Shown in pieces: positions 8,573-17,160 of a DNA stretch of 64,000 nt. The stretch is from NCBI RefSeq assembly GCF_036346875.1, contig NZ_CP107852.1, forward strand, positions 4,960,001-5,024,000, in the 5' to 3' direction. The notes beneath the pieces were generated by a model that made no database searches, had not been told where the DNA came from, and saw nothing but the letters and a program-made list of their open reading frames with translations. Every line of letters begins with the position of its first letter. The first letter of the stretch is position 1. The position numbers and the translations under genes were made by a program. Source of the DNA: Nocardia sp. NBC_00508. Its GTDB lineage: Bacteria; Actinomycetota; Actinomycetes; Mycobacteriales; Mycobacteriaceae.

Positions 8573-9394
8573 ATGAGGACGATCGTGGTCACGGGAGGTA
8601 CGGACGGGATGGGTGCCGCATTGGCGCGCCACTACCTCGCAGCGGGAGAACGAGTGGTGGTGATCGGACGTAGCCGCGCCAAGTTCGACGCGCTGCTTGC
8701 AGACACGGCGAGCCAGTCCCCTTCGGCGCCATCCAGCGCTGAGTTCATCGCGGCCGACCTCTCCCTCGTTGAGGAAAGCCGCCGCGTGGTCGACCAACTG
8801 AAGGAGCACCACGAACGCATCGATGCGCTGGTTCTCGCGGCGTCATTCATCCGACAGCGCCGACACCCCACGCCTGAAGGACACGAGGCGTCCTGGTCGC
8901 TGTTCTTCCTCAGCAAGTACCTGTTCGTCACGCAACTCGCCGACTTGCTGCGCGCGAGCGACCGGCCGGTCATCGTGAACACCGCTGTCCCGGGTGCCCG
9001 CGCGGGCGCCATCGATTTCGACGATCTGGAGATGGTCGACGGGTTCACCTTCAAGCGATCGAACGCTCAGCAGCGCCGAGCCAACGAACTGCTCGGAATC
9101 CTCGCCACAGACCAGAACCCCGACCTCGGCTACGTCACCTGGGGACCCACCCGGTTGGTCCGCTCCAGCTTCGCCGGCGAAGTGGGGACGGGCATGAAGG
9201 TCGCTGCCGCGGTTCTGGGGTCGTTGGCGGGTCAACGTCCCGACGATGCGATCCAGCCGATCATCAGCATCATCGATACCCCGAAACCGGGTCGAGCCGC
9301 CTACCGCGGCACCAGGACACGCCCGCTCACCGTCGGTGCCCACGACGAGGATGACGCTGCACGCCTTGCTTCTGCCGTCGAGGAGGTCCTCTGA
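8573..9394 (+). CDS. Short-chain dehydrogenase-like protein lacking the catalytic Tyr-Lys pair
   Basis: A Rossmann-fold protein of 273 residues. The nucleotide-binding motif TGGTDGMG starts at residue 7 and the central strand of the fold (ALVLAASF, VIVNTAVPG) is visible. Where SDR enzymes have Y-x3-K followed by x-A-N, this protein reads NAQQR then R-A-N, so both the tyrosine and the lysine are replaced. It may bind NAD(P) without ordinary SDR chemistry, or act as a sensor. ATG 8573 follows GGGAG. It is divergent from, and probably controlled by, the TetR gene. Confidence 0.8.
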   Translation: MRTIVVTGGTDGMGAALARHYLAAGERVVVIGRSRAKFDALLADTASQSPSAPSSAEFIAADLSLVEESRRVVDQLKEHHERIDALVLAASFIRQRRHPTPEGHEASWSLFFLSKYLFVTQLADLLRASDRPVIVNTAVPGARAGAIDFDDLEMVDGFTFKRSNAQQRRANELLGILATDQNPDLGYVTWGPTRLVRSSFAGEVGTGMKVAAAVLGSLAGQRPDDAIQPIISIIDTPKPGRAAYRGTRTRPLTVGAHDEDDAARLASAVEEVL

Positions 9395-9410
9395 TGCCTC
9401 CTCTTCCGCT

Positions 9411-10394
9411 TCAGCCGGATCCGGCGATCGACGCTGAGAATGCGTGCGCGAGCCGTTCGAGCCAGCTGTCCGGGTCGAAGTCGATGTCCATGTCGTAGCA
9501 GGCCCAGTGGGTGACGGCGAATTCGTCCCAGTCGACTCGCCAGCGGCGGATCGTCTCCGGGCCGAATCCGTGTGCGTGGTCTCCGAGCACCTTACCGAGC
9601 AGCCGAGGTGTCAGATGTGTCTGTGGGCATTCGGCGAGGACTACGGCGTCGTAGAGGTCTTTGCCTGCGGCGCAGTTCTTCTCCATCGAGTCGGTGTGCA
9701 GCCACAGCAGCTTCCAGGCCAGTGACAGCTCACGGCTTGCGGTGATCGCGGGTGTGGGCGGACCGCCGTCGCCGCGCGGGATGGCCGTCCAGACCGGTGC
9801 GTCGGGCAGTGTTTCCTCGGCGGCGAAATCCAGCTGTATCGCACCCGATTCCAGGCTGTCGGTGTACCACGGCACAAGCAGACGCACGCCGGGAGTGTCA
9901 TATCCGTAGGAGTAGCCCCACTTCGCGTCAGAGTCGGCGCCATCGGCATCGAGTACGACACCGCGGCCCGCATCTGGATCGTCTCGTATCGCCTCGACCA
10001 GTTCCAGCGCCACCGAATGCGGGTCATTCCGCATCCACCCCTCCTCGGCCCGAATCCATCGCAGGCCCTCCGGGGGCAGTGCCGGACGGCTGCCGAATGT
10101 GGCGAACTCTTCCTCGGTCCACATCCGGTATCGAGCGGCCCCGGCGGCTGCCTCGGGCCACTGTTGCACCCAAGTGATGTCATCGACGTACGGGAAGGGA
10201 TCGAGCGGGTCGGAAAAGTCGGCTGACAGCGTCGGCACGATCCAATCCAGGTCGGCCGGAGGTCGTGCCCGGTCGCCCACCCACGCTTGCAGCGTCATGC
10301 TGCCGCGCAGCACCAGCCCGGCGCCCCACGCCGCACCGGCGACAAGAGCGAGCACATGATCCAGCGCCGCGCGGTGATCCTCGTCCACGATCAT
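9411..10394 (-). CDS. AbiEii/AbiGii-type nucleotidyltransferase
   Basis: A 327-residue protein of the DNA polymerase beta nucleotidyltransferase superfamily as found in AbiEii toxins. The motif G31-S32 followed by D48-L-D50 is the metal-binding signature. Later WKLLWLHTD and AAGKDLYDAVVLAE match the K...KDxYD segment of AbiEii proteins. AbiEii proteins are toxins that transfer nucleotides to RNA. Here the usual AbiEi winged-helix antitoxin is not adjacent; instead the start codon overlaps an unrelated upstream gene by four bases (ATGA at 10391-10394). Toxin function is therefore possible but unproved. Confidence 0.8.
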   Translation of the reverse strand: MIVDEDHRAALDHVLALVAGAAWGAGLVLRGSMTLQAWVGDRARPPADLDWIVPTLSADFSDPLDPFPYVDDITWVQQWPEAAAGAARYRMWTEEEFATFGSRPALPPEGLRWIRAEEGWMRNDPHSVALELVEAIRDDPDAGRGVVLDADGADSDAKWGYSYGYDTPGVRLLVPWYTDSLESGAIQLDFAAEETLPDAPVWTAIPRGDGGPPTPAITASRELSLAWKLLWLHTDSMEKNCAAGKDLYDAVVLAECPQTHLTPRLLGKVLGDHAHGFGPETIRRWRVDWDEFAVTHWACYDMDIDFDPDSWLERLAHAFSASIAGSG

Positions 10395-11041
10395 GGCGCC
10401 ACAACAGGTGATTCGGTGATCCACCCCGCATCGAGTCCCGGGTGATCGTCGTACACGACGAACTCCCGCTCCACCTCGATCGCCGAAAACCCCGCGGCCG
10501 CCAAATCCGCCAGGAGAGCCTCGAGCCGGCCGCCGGCTTCGGACAGGACGACGTCATGGGCCCGCTGCGTCACGAACCGTTCGTGTCGGCCGTGACTCGC
10601 CGAGCGGCGGGCATTGCGTGAGACATGCGCGGCATGAGGTTCGGCGAGAGCTCGCACGCGCAGCACATCCGCCTCACCGCCCAGGACGAGCTTGACATGA
10701 TGCTCGAAGTAACAGCCCGTCGGTAGCGCGACCACCTGCTCGGTCGTCTGCGGAATCTGTTCGTTGAACGGACTCGCCTCGATCTTGGCGCGAACCAGAG
10801 CGAAACCGGCCGCTCTCAGTGCGCGAGCATGATCCTTGACCACCTGATTCGCGTCGGCGAGCATCCCCGAAACAGTGAACGTGAGCATCGGCTGGTCCGG
10901 CACGCTTCCACGATCGAGCACGATCCGCGTGTAACGAAGGCCGCGGTCTGCGGCCCACTCCACCAACCGCGATTCGTCGGAAGGCGGGCGCACGGTCAGG
11001 TGCACCTCGAAATCCCCGGCGAACTGATGTTCGATCACCAT
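10391..11041 (-). CDS. Unknown protein translationally coupled to the nucleotidyltransferase
   Basis: A 216-residue protein I do not recognise. It is a soluble alpha/beta protein with the segments FEVHLTVRP, GLRYTRIVLDRGSVPDQPML, RAKIEASPFN and YFEHHVKLVL. Its stop overlaps the start of the AbiEii-type gene, so the two proteins are made together and probably act together; it could be an antitoxin of a new type or a partner enzyme. ATG 11041 lies 6 bases after TATGTT (11048-11053), which fits a leaderless transcript. Confidence 0.7.
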   Translation of the reverse strand: MVIEHQFAGDFEVHLTVRPPSDESRLVEWAADRGLRYTRIVLDRGSVPDQPMLTFTVSGMLADANQVVKDHARALRAAGFALVRAKIEASPFNEQIPQTTEQVVALPTGCYFEHHVKLVLGGEADVLRVRALAEPHAAHVSRNARRSASHGRHERFVTQRAHDVVLSEAGGRLEALLADLAAAGFSAIEVEREFVVYDDHPGLDAGWITESPVVAP

Positions 11042-11387
11042 GAATCGAACATAGCCAGACCGTCACGCCTCATCGAGGCAACCGACACCATCATTGGGAA
11101 GCTCGTCGGCTGAGAGCCAGTGCGGGCTGCTGATGCGGATGTTCTGCGGTGGACTGCTCGACCCGACACGAAGCGTCCGCTACCCCGGATGGCCGCGCGG
11201 CCGAACTTGGGCGACATTTATCGCGAATTCGCTGCTGCGGCACGCGAATTCGATCTTTCGCCGGGTGCGTGTTCGCCCCATCACATCTTGCTGAAGTTGT
11301 CCGGTCGGTAGTACTAGCTTAAACGGAGGTTATCACTCCATTTAATGCTTGAAAACGGCCTGGTTCAACGGGGAAGGAGGTCGCGTG
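11042..11387. other. Divergent promoter region
   Basis: No gene seen in 346 bases. A relatively AT-rich stretch holds a candidate promoter for the PAP2 gene: TTAAAC (11319-11324), a 16-base spacer and TTTAAT (11341-11346). GGAG and CTCC flank ttatca between the boxes (about 11325-11339). The minus-strand promoter for the unknown gene is at the left end. Confidence 0.45.
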
Positions 11388-12206
11388 ATGGTTGCGGTAG
11401 GTCTCGGTGGTCCTGGTGCCGGACTCCAGTTCGCGCCGGGTGGGATCGTCGAACGAATTCTTGCGGCCGTGCGCGGTCGCGGTGTGGAGGCGATGGGTCA
11501 GCTCGGGCTGATCACGGTGCTCTACCTCGGCTATCGCGCCGGGCGACTGGTCACCGCTGACGACACCGGTCGCGCGATGGCGAACGCGCACGGTGTGCTG
11601 GGGTTCGAGGAACGGCTCGGTTTCCTGGGAGAGCGGACGGTCCAGAGTTTGTTCCTGGATCGTGACTTTCTCGCCGTTCCGGCCAACTTCTATTACGCCA
11701 GTGCACATTTCACCGCTGCCGTCGCTGTTCTGTTGTGGCTGTGGGTGTTTCGGCCCGAGCACTACCGCTGGACCAGGAACCTCATGGTGGCTATGACCGG
11801 GGCGGCGCTGCTGGTGCACATCATGGTCCCGCTCGCTCCGCCGCGAATGCTTCCCGACCGGGGTTTCGTGGACTTGGCCGCGGTGTACGGCCAATCCGTC
11901 TACGGCGAGGTCGATTCCGGCGGGCTGTCGAATCAGTTCGCCGCCATGCCGTCGCTGCACGTCGGCTGGGCGCTGCTGCTCGCCTTCGCGATGGTCGCCG
12001 CCACCCGCACGCGCTGGCGCTGGATTGCGCTGGCTCACCCGGCGCTGACCCTGCTCGTGGTCGTGGGCACGGCCAACCATTACTGGCTCGATGCAATAGT
12101 TGCAGTCTTGTTGCTGACCTTGTCCGCCGCGCTGCATCCTTTCGTGGTTCCTGCTGCGGCCACCGCATGGGGCGTTATGGGTCCTGTTCCGCGGAAGGCG
12201 TGCTGA
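11388..12206 (+). CDS. PAP2-superfamily membrane protein (inositol-phosphotransferase-like)
   Basis: A 272-residue integral membrane protein with about six hydrophobic helices. The PAP2 catalytic motifs are MPSLHVGW (S189, H191) and NHYWLD (H231, D235), the arrangement seen in the Aur1/Ipt1-like branch. Members remove phosphate from, or transfer phospho-headgroups between, lipids on the outer face of the membrane. ATG 11388 has AGGAGG seven bases upstream. It stands alone between the unknown/AbiEii pair and a micropeptide gene. The lipid substrate is not predictable. Confidence 0.85.
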   Translation: MVAVGLGGPGAGLQFAPGGIVERILAAVRGRGVEAMGQLGLITVLYLGYRAGRLVTADDTGRAMANAHGVLGFEERLGFLGERTVQSLFLDRDFLAVPANFYYASAHFTAAVAVLLWLWVFRPEHYRWTRNLMVAMTGAALLVHIMVPLAPPRMLPDRGFVDLAAVYGQSVYGEVDSGGLSNQFAAMPSLHVGWALLLAFAMVAATRTRWRWIALAHPALTLLVVVGTANHYWLDAIVAVLLLTLSAALHPFVVPAAATAWGVMGPVPRKAC

Positions 12207-12315
12207 GCAGCAGATAACCGACCCGGTACACGCCGGTGGCGATCGCGTGGAAAGCCGCCCTATCCGCGTACGATCGCCTAGCCGTCCTGTTTGCCAGCCC
12301 CGACAAGGAGTTGTC

Positions 12316-12396
12316 ATGGAGCCGATTACCATCCTGAACACCCTGCTGAACCTCGCCGTCCAGGTCTTCTCCTTCCTGGAGGGCTTCACCGGCTGA
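12316..12396 (+). CDS. 26-residue amphipathic micropeptide
   Basis: A very short gene beginning MEPITILNTLLNLAV and ending FLEGFTG. AAGGAG lies 5 bases before ATG 12316. Twenty-four of 25 sense codons after the start end in G or C, the pattern of real genes here. The peptide is hydrophobic with acidic ends and could form one amphipathic membrane helix, as small membrane regulators, holin-like toxins or secreted modulins do. It follows the PAP2 gene by 109 bases; TACGAT at 12269-12274 is a possible -10. Function unknown. Confidence 0.55.
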   Translation: MEPITILNTLLNLAVQVFSFLEGFTG

Positions 12397-12505
12397 CCGA
12401 AGCTAGTGCAGGGCGATCGGCATCGGCGATCCGCACGACATGCGGATCGGTCGATGCCGACGCCTCGACCATCGTGCAAGTGGAGGACGTGCACACCGCG
12501 ATCAC
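12386..12505 (-). CDS. Possible 39-residue ORF after the VWA gene
   Basis: A GTG at 12505 is preceded by GAGGAGG with a 9-base spacer, 32 bases after the VWA stop. The peptide starts VIAVCTSSTCTMVEAS and has a faint likeness to short DUF397 proteins. Third-position GC is lower than in neighbouring genes, and it overlaps the micropeptide end on the other strand by 11 bases. It may be real or chance. Confidence 0.3.
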   Translation of the reverse strand: MIAVCTSSTCTMVEASASTDPHVVRIADADRPALASVSR

Positions 12506-12536
12506 GGGGCCGACCCTCCTCGACCGCAACATTCGG

Positions 12537-13709
12537 CTAGTGGTGCGCGGCGTTGGCGTTGGCCCACGACTGGACGTCGCCGCGGTCGAGGGCCACGGCC
12601 AGAAGGGTGGGGAACTTGTCGGGAGTACAGGCGAAAGCCGGGATGCCGAGGGCGGCAAGGGCAGCGGCGTTCTCGTGATCGAAGGCGGGGGCGCCGTCGT
12701 CGGACAAGGCGAGTAGCACGACGATCTGCGCCCCGGACTCCCGCATCGCGTGGACGCGGCGCAGCATCTCGTCGCGGATGCCGCCCTCGTAGAGGTCGGA
12801 GATCAGGACGAACAGCGTGTCGGCGGGGCGGGTGATCAGGGACTGGCAGTAGGCAAGGGCGCGGTTGATGTCCGTGCCGCCGCCGAGTTGCGTGCCGAAC
12901 AGGACCTCCACCGGGTCGTCGAGTTTGTCGGTGAGATCGACGATCTCGGTGTCGAAGACCACCAGGGAGGTACGCAGCGATCGCATGGACGCCAGCACCG
13001 CGCCGAACACCGAGGCGTACACGACGCTGGCGGCCATCGAACCGGATTGGTCGATGGCGAGCACCACGTCGCGCCGCACCGCCTGCGCCTTGCGGCCGTA
13101 GCCGACCAGGCGTTCCGGCACTACGGTGCGATGCTCCGGCAGGTAGGTGGCGAGGTTCTTGCGAATGGTGCGGTCCCAGTCGATATCTCGTAACCTCGGT
13201 CGGCTGACGCGGGCGGCGCGGTTGAGCGCGCCGGAGACCGCGGCGACGGTCTGCGCCGCGATGCGCTGCTCGATCTCGCGCACCACCTTCTCCACCACCA
13301 TGCGCGCGGTCGCCTTGGTGGTCTCGGGCATCACCCGGTTCAGGCTCAGCAAGGTGCCGACCAGGTGCACGTCCGGCTCCACCGCTTCGAGCAGCTCCGG
13401 CTCCAGCAGCAACTGGGTCAGGTTGAGCCGCTGCACGGCGTCGCGCTGCATGATCTCGACGACGGTGGAAGGGAAGTAGCTGCGAATGTCGCCGAGCCAG
13501 CGGGCCACGCGCGGCGCCGAGCCTTGCAAGCCGCCCGTGCGCTTTCCTGGCGACGGCTCGTCCGTGTTGTACAGCGCAGACAGCGCCCGGTCCATTGCCG
13601 CGTCCGCGCTGGAACCCAGCCCGCCGAGCCCTTCCTCCGCCGCCGCGCCGAGGACCAATCGCCAACGCCTGGCGTGTGTTTCGTCGGTCATCCCGTGTTC
13701 CGGCGTCAC
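12537..13709 (-). CDS. VWA-domain protein of MoxR cluster
   Basis: Last gene of a four-gene coupled set, 390 residues. The N-terminal half is helical; the C-terminal half is a von Willebrand A domain with the metal-binding DxSxS at D220-S222-S224 (DQSGSM), a GGGTDINRA motif and the VLISDLYEGG strand. MoxR ATPases and VWA proteins act in pairs as chaperones that remodel or insert metals into other proteins. The GTG start at 13709 shares GTGA with the stop of the DUF5682 gene, so I keep it over ATG 13691. Confidence 0.9.
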   Translation of the reverse strand: MTPEHGMTDETHARRWRLVLGAAAEEGLGGLGSSADAAMDRALSALYNTDEPSPGKRTGGLQGSAPRVARWLGDIRSYFPSTVVEIMQRDAVQRLNLTQLLLEPELLEAVEPDVHLVGTLLSLNRVMPETTKATARMVVEKVVREIEQRIAAQTVAAVSGALNRAARVSRPRLRDIDWDRTIRKNLATYLPEHRTVVPERLVGYGRKAQAVRRDVVLAIDQSGSMAASVVYASVFGAVLASMRSLRTSLVVFDTEIVDLTDKLDDPVEVLFGTQLGGGTDINRALAYCQSLITRPADTLFVLISDLYEGGIRDEMLRRVHAMRESGAQIVVLLALSDDGAPAFDHENAAALAALGIPAFACTPDKFPTLLAVALDRGDVQSWANANAAHH

Positions 13710-16063
13710 AACTTCACCCCCAAGATCTCCGCGGCGGTGCGGACCGCGACAGTCGCGCGGTCCGGGTCGATACCCGCGCTGGTCGATGTGGCGGCGACGG
13801 ACCCGCCGTCGCGCACCGCCCGGCCGATCGCGCGACGCTCGCCTGATTCGAACGCACCGAAGGTGCGGCGCAGCAGGGGCAGCGTCTCGACGAACGTGTC
13901 GTCACCGAGGCCGCGCAGCCAGTCGTCGATGAGCCGCAACAACTCTCGATCGTGGACGAGCAGCAGTCCGCGGCCGCCGAGGAACCCGTCGATCCAGGCC
14001 GCCTTGGCCGCGGCCGGGTTGCCCACCGACAGGGCCGCGGAGAGCCTGCGCGCGGATTCGGCGTCGTCGATGCGGCCCGCGTCGGCGAGCAGGCGGACGG
14101 CGCGTCCCACCAGGGCGCCGTGCACGTCGTCGCGGTCGGCGACGCGGTGCAGGGCGGCCAGCCATTCTCCGGTGGCCCAGCTGTCATCTCTGGTGTGGAT
14201 GGCGGTGTGCGCCGCGTCGAGCAGCGTGCGCAGCTCGGTGGCGGCATCGGTGTCCAATCCGGTGACCGCGGCGGGCAAGCCCGCGCAGATGCGCACCAGC
14301 AGTCCGTCGGCGACGTGGGCCAGCGCCTTGGTGTCGGTGCCGCGCACGTCGCCGTAGCGCAGGGTCCGGATCAGGCCGGGCAGCGCGGTGAGCAAGTGGG
14401 TGACGTCGTGGTCGAGTGCGGCGGCGGACTCCAGCCGGGCGATCAGTCCGTCTGTCGCGCCACCGAGATCGGCGAGCAGGGCCACCTCGAGTGCGGCGGT
14501 GAGTTCGCCGACGGTGCGGTCGGCGCTGCTGGCGGTGTCGAGGATCTTCGTCTCCGCGGCGGTGCGGATAGTGGTGCCCCAGCGGGACGCCTCGATGATC
14601 GAGATGGCGTACTCGGGGTGCCACTCCAGCGTCCAGGTTTCCCGGAAGGTGCCGGTGCTGCGGACGTCGCTTGTGGTGAGCGTGCCCCAGTCGATCTCCA
14701 GCACGCGTAGCCGGTGCAACAGGCGCGAGCGCGCGACCTGGCGTTCTTTGCGGAGGTCCAGGTCGATGGTGCGGGCCAGCGGCTCCTGCTTCATGCGCAG
14801 CGAACGGATCGTGGCGCGCAGGTCCGCTTCCAGCGGCACGGTCGGGGTGTGCTCCGGCACGGCGCCGAGTGCTTCACCGACGACCAATTCGCTGACCACC
14901 AGCCGCAGCATGGTCTCGTCGCCGCCGCACAGCACGGACCGGGTCGCCTCGGTGACCTCCGACAATCCGGCGAGTGGCCGCCCGCGCAGCGCAGCGAGAG
15001 TGTCTGCGAGACGGACGGATTCGATGACATGTGCGCTGGAGACGGGCAGATCGTGGGCGCGAAGGACACCGGCGACTCTGGTCAGCCACCGGGCGATCGG
15101 CTGCTCGGTCTCGGTGAACAGGTGGTGGTACCAGCCCGGTGAGGTGACCCCGGCGCCGTACCCGGAGGATGTGGACAGCCGCGAGTGCGTCCAGGGCACC
15201 CAGGTGAGCCGCGCTTTGGTCTTCGGGAGTCCCTTCAACAGCCGGGCATCGGGCGCGGCCGGGCCGAGCCCGCCCGTCAACGCAGGCGCGTGCCATGCGC
15301 CGCACACCACCGCCAGCCGCGTCGCCCCATCCTTCAGCGCCTTGCGCATGGTCTGGCGCATGTACGCCTCGCGCCGCAGGGTGTGCGCGTCGAGGGTGAT
15401 CGGCTCGTACGGTGGCCGGTGAACGAGGTCGGTCTCGGCAAGCGCCTCCGCGACCGAATCCGGCTCCGTCGCTGCGGCATCCGCCGACTCGTCCGGTGTC
15501 GGATTGTCGTGGGCGGGTAGGCCGTGCGTTGATGGATCGCGCGTGGGGTCGTCGTCGGCTCGTTGGGCGGACTCGCGCAGCGCGCCCATCGCCTCGGTGA
15601 TCGGATCGAACGCGTCGGCGTCGGGCACCGATTCCACGACCGCGTCCCACCAGCGTTCGGCGTCGTCGTAGCCGCCCGCCTCGGCCAGTGCCGCGAGCGG
15701 ATCGAATCGGTCGCCGGGCTCGTCGTCGACCGCGAGCGTGATGGTGGCGGGCAGGTCGCAGAATCGGACGGGCACATCGTTGTCCACGGCGTACCGCAGC
15801 GCCTGCCATTCGGGGGAGAACACTGCGTACGGCCAGAACGCGGCTTTGGCCGGGGTGTCGGGGACATAGGCCAGGAGGGCCACCGGAGGGGTCATCCCGT
15901 CGGCCGCAACGTACCCCACCAGCGGATCGGCATCGGCGGGCCCCTCGATGAGAATCACGTCGGGACGAAACGCCTCCAGGGCCAGGCGCAGCGAACGCGC
16001 CGACCCTGGGCCGTGGTGCCGGATACCGAAAACCTTGGTCACCGGCGGGGATTCGGGTCTCAC
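13706..16063 (-). CDS. DUF5682 family protein (TraB-like motifs)
   Basis: A large cytoplasmic protein of 785 residues. The start carries FGIRHHGPGSARSL (H16, H17) and LIEGPADAD; around 230-261 it reads REAYMRQTMRKAL then VVCGAWHAPAL (H258). The order GxxHxGxxS, EGP, R-x3-M, then GAxH resembles TraB/EreA/TIKI hydrolases, so a hydrolase or peptidase role is possible; this is inference from motifs. The C-terminal 500 residues are helical and unassigned. GTG 16063 overlaps the MoxR stop as GTGA, and its own stop overlaps the VWA start in the same way. Confidence 0.85.
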   Translation of the reverse strand: MRPESPPVTKVFGIRHHGPGSARSLRLALEAFRPDVILIEGPADADPLVGYVAADGMTPPVALLAYVPDTPAKAAFWPYAVFSPEWQALRYAVDNDVPVRFCDLPATITLAVDDEPGDRFDPLAALAEAGGYDDAERWWDAVVESVPDADAFDPITEAMGALRESAQRADDDPTRDPSTHGLPAHDNPTPDESADAAATEPDSVAEALAETDLVHRPPYEPITLDAHTLRREAYMRQTMRKALKDGATRLAVVCGAWHAPALTGGLGPAAPDARLLKGLPKTKARLTWVPWTHSRLSTSSGYGAGVTSPGWYHHLFTETEQPIARWLTRVAGVLRAHDLPVSSAHVIESVRLADTLAALRGRPLAGLSEVTEATRSVLCGGDETMLRLVVSELVVGEALGAVPEHTPTVPLEADLRATIRSLRMKQEPLARTIDLDLRKERQVARSRLLHRLRVLEIDWGTLTTSDVRSTGTFRETWTLEWHPEYAISIIEASRWGTTIRTAAETKILDTASSADRTVGELTAALEVALLADLGGATDGLIARLESAAALDHDVTHLLTALPGLIRTLRYGDVRGTDTKALAHVADGLLVRICAGLPAAVTGLDTDAATELRTLLDAAHTAIHTRDDSWATGEWLAALHRVADRDDVHGALVGRAVRLLADAGRIDDAESARRLSAALSVGNPAAAKAAWIDGFLGGRGLLLVHDRELLRLIDDWLRGLGDDTFVETLPLLRRTFGAFESGERRAIGRAVRDGGSVAATSTSAGIDPDRATVAVRTAAEILGVKL

Positions 16064-17160
16064 CCGGTGACCTCACGGCAGGCGCGGTAGAAGTCCGACC
16101 AGTCCGGCCGCTCGCGGACCACGGCCTCCAGGTACTCCGTCCACACCACCGTGTCGGCCACCGGGTCCTTGATCACCGAGCCGAGCACCGCGCCCGCGAT
16201 ATCGGAGGCGCGTAGTACGCCGTCGCCGAAATGCGCCGACAGCGCGATGCCGTTGGTGATCACCGAGATCGCCTCGGCGGTGGACAGCGTCCCCGACGGC
16301 GATTTGAGTTTGGTCCGGCCGTCGGCCGTACTGCCGGAACGCAGCTCGCGGAAGACCCGCACCACCCGCCGCACCTCCTCGGCCGCGGCGGGCACGGTGG
16401 GCAGTTCCAGGGCGGAGCCGAGCTGCTCGACTCGCCTGCTGACGATGGCGACCTCCTCGTCCTCGCTCGCGGGCAGCGGCAGCACCACCGTGTTGAATCG
16501 GCGGCGCAGCGCGGAGGACAGTTCGTTCACGCCGCGATCGCGGTCGTTGGCGGTGGCGATGACGTTGAAGCCCTTGGCGGCCTGCACCTCCGTGCCGAGT
16601 TCGGGCACCGGCAGCGTCTTCTCCGACAGGATGGTGATCAGCGCGTCCTGCACGTCCGAGGGGATGCGGGTGAGTTCCTCGATCCGGGCGATGGCGCCGG
16701 CGCGCATGGCGGTCAGCACCGGCGAGGGCACCAGCGCACCCTCGCTCGGTCCTTCGGCGAGCAGCCGCGCGTAGTTCCAGCCGTACCGGATCGCCTCCTC
16801 GGCCGTGCCCGAGGTGCCCTGCACCAACAGCGTCGACGAACCGCTGATCGCAGCCGAAAGATGTTCCGAGACCCAGGTTTTGGCGGTGCCGGGAACGCCG
16901 AGCAACAGCAGCGCCCGGTCGGTGGCCAGCGTCGCGACGGCCACTTCCACGAGCCTGCGTGGGCCGACGTACTTCGGAGTGATCACGGTTCCGTCGTCGA
17001 GGGTGCCGCCGAGCAGGTAGGTGACCACCGCCCAGGGCGACAGCCGCCAGGACGGCGGGCGGGGCCGGTCGTCGGCGGCGGCGAGGGCGCGCAGCTCGTC
17101 GGCGTACGCCTGTTCGGCGTGCGGGCGCAGCAGGTCCGGGTTCGGTTCGGTGGTGGTCAC
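16060..17160 (-). CDS. MoxR-family AAA+ ATPase
   Basis: A 366-residue AAA+ ATPase. Walker A is GVPGTAKT (K94); the Walker B region reads ARIEELTR, and sensor 1 is FNVIATANDRDRG, where the asparagine reads the gamma phosphate. MoxR proteins work with VWA partners to remodel substrates. The GTG start at 17160 has AGGAG upstream and overlaps the SWIM gene stop by four bases (GTGA). Tight coupling to SWIM, DUF5682 and VWA genes says the four products form one machine. Confidence 0.93.
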   Translation of the reverse strand: MTTTEPNPDLLRPHAEQAYADELRALAAADDRPRPPSWRLSPWAVVTYLLGGTLDDGTVITPKYVGPRRLVEVAVATLATDRALLLLGVPGTAKTWVSEHLSAAISGSSTLLVQGTSGTAEEAIRYGWNYARLLAEGPSEGALVPSPVLTAMRAGAIARIEELTRIPSDVQDALITILSEKTLPVPELGTEVQAAKGFNVIATANDRDRGVNELSSALRRRFNTVVLPLPASEDEEVAIVSRRVEQLGSALELPTVPAAAEEVRRVVRVFRELRSGSTADGRTKLKSPSGTLSTAEAISVITNGIALSAHFGDGVLRASDIAGAVLGSVIKDPVADTVVWTEYLEAVVRERPDWSDFYRACREVTG

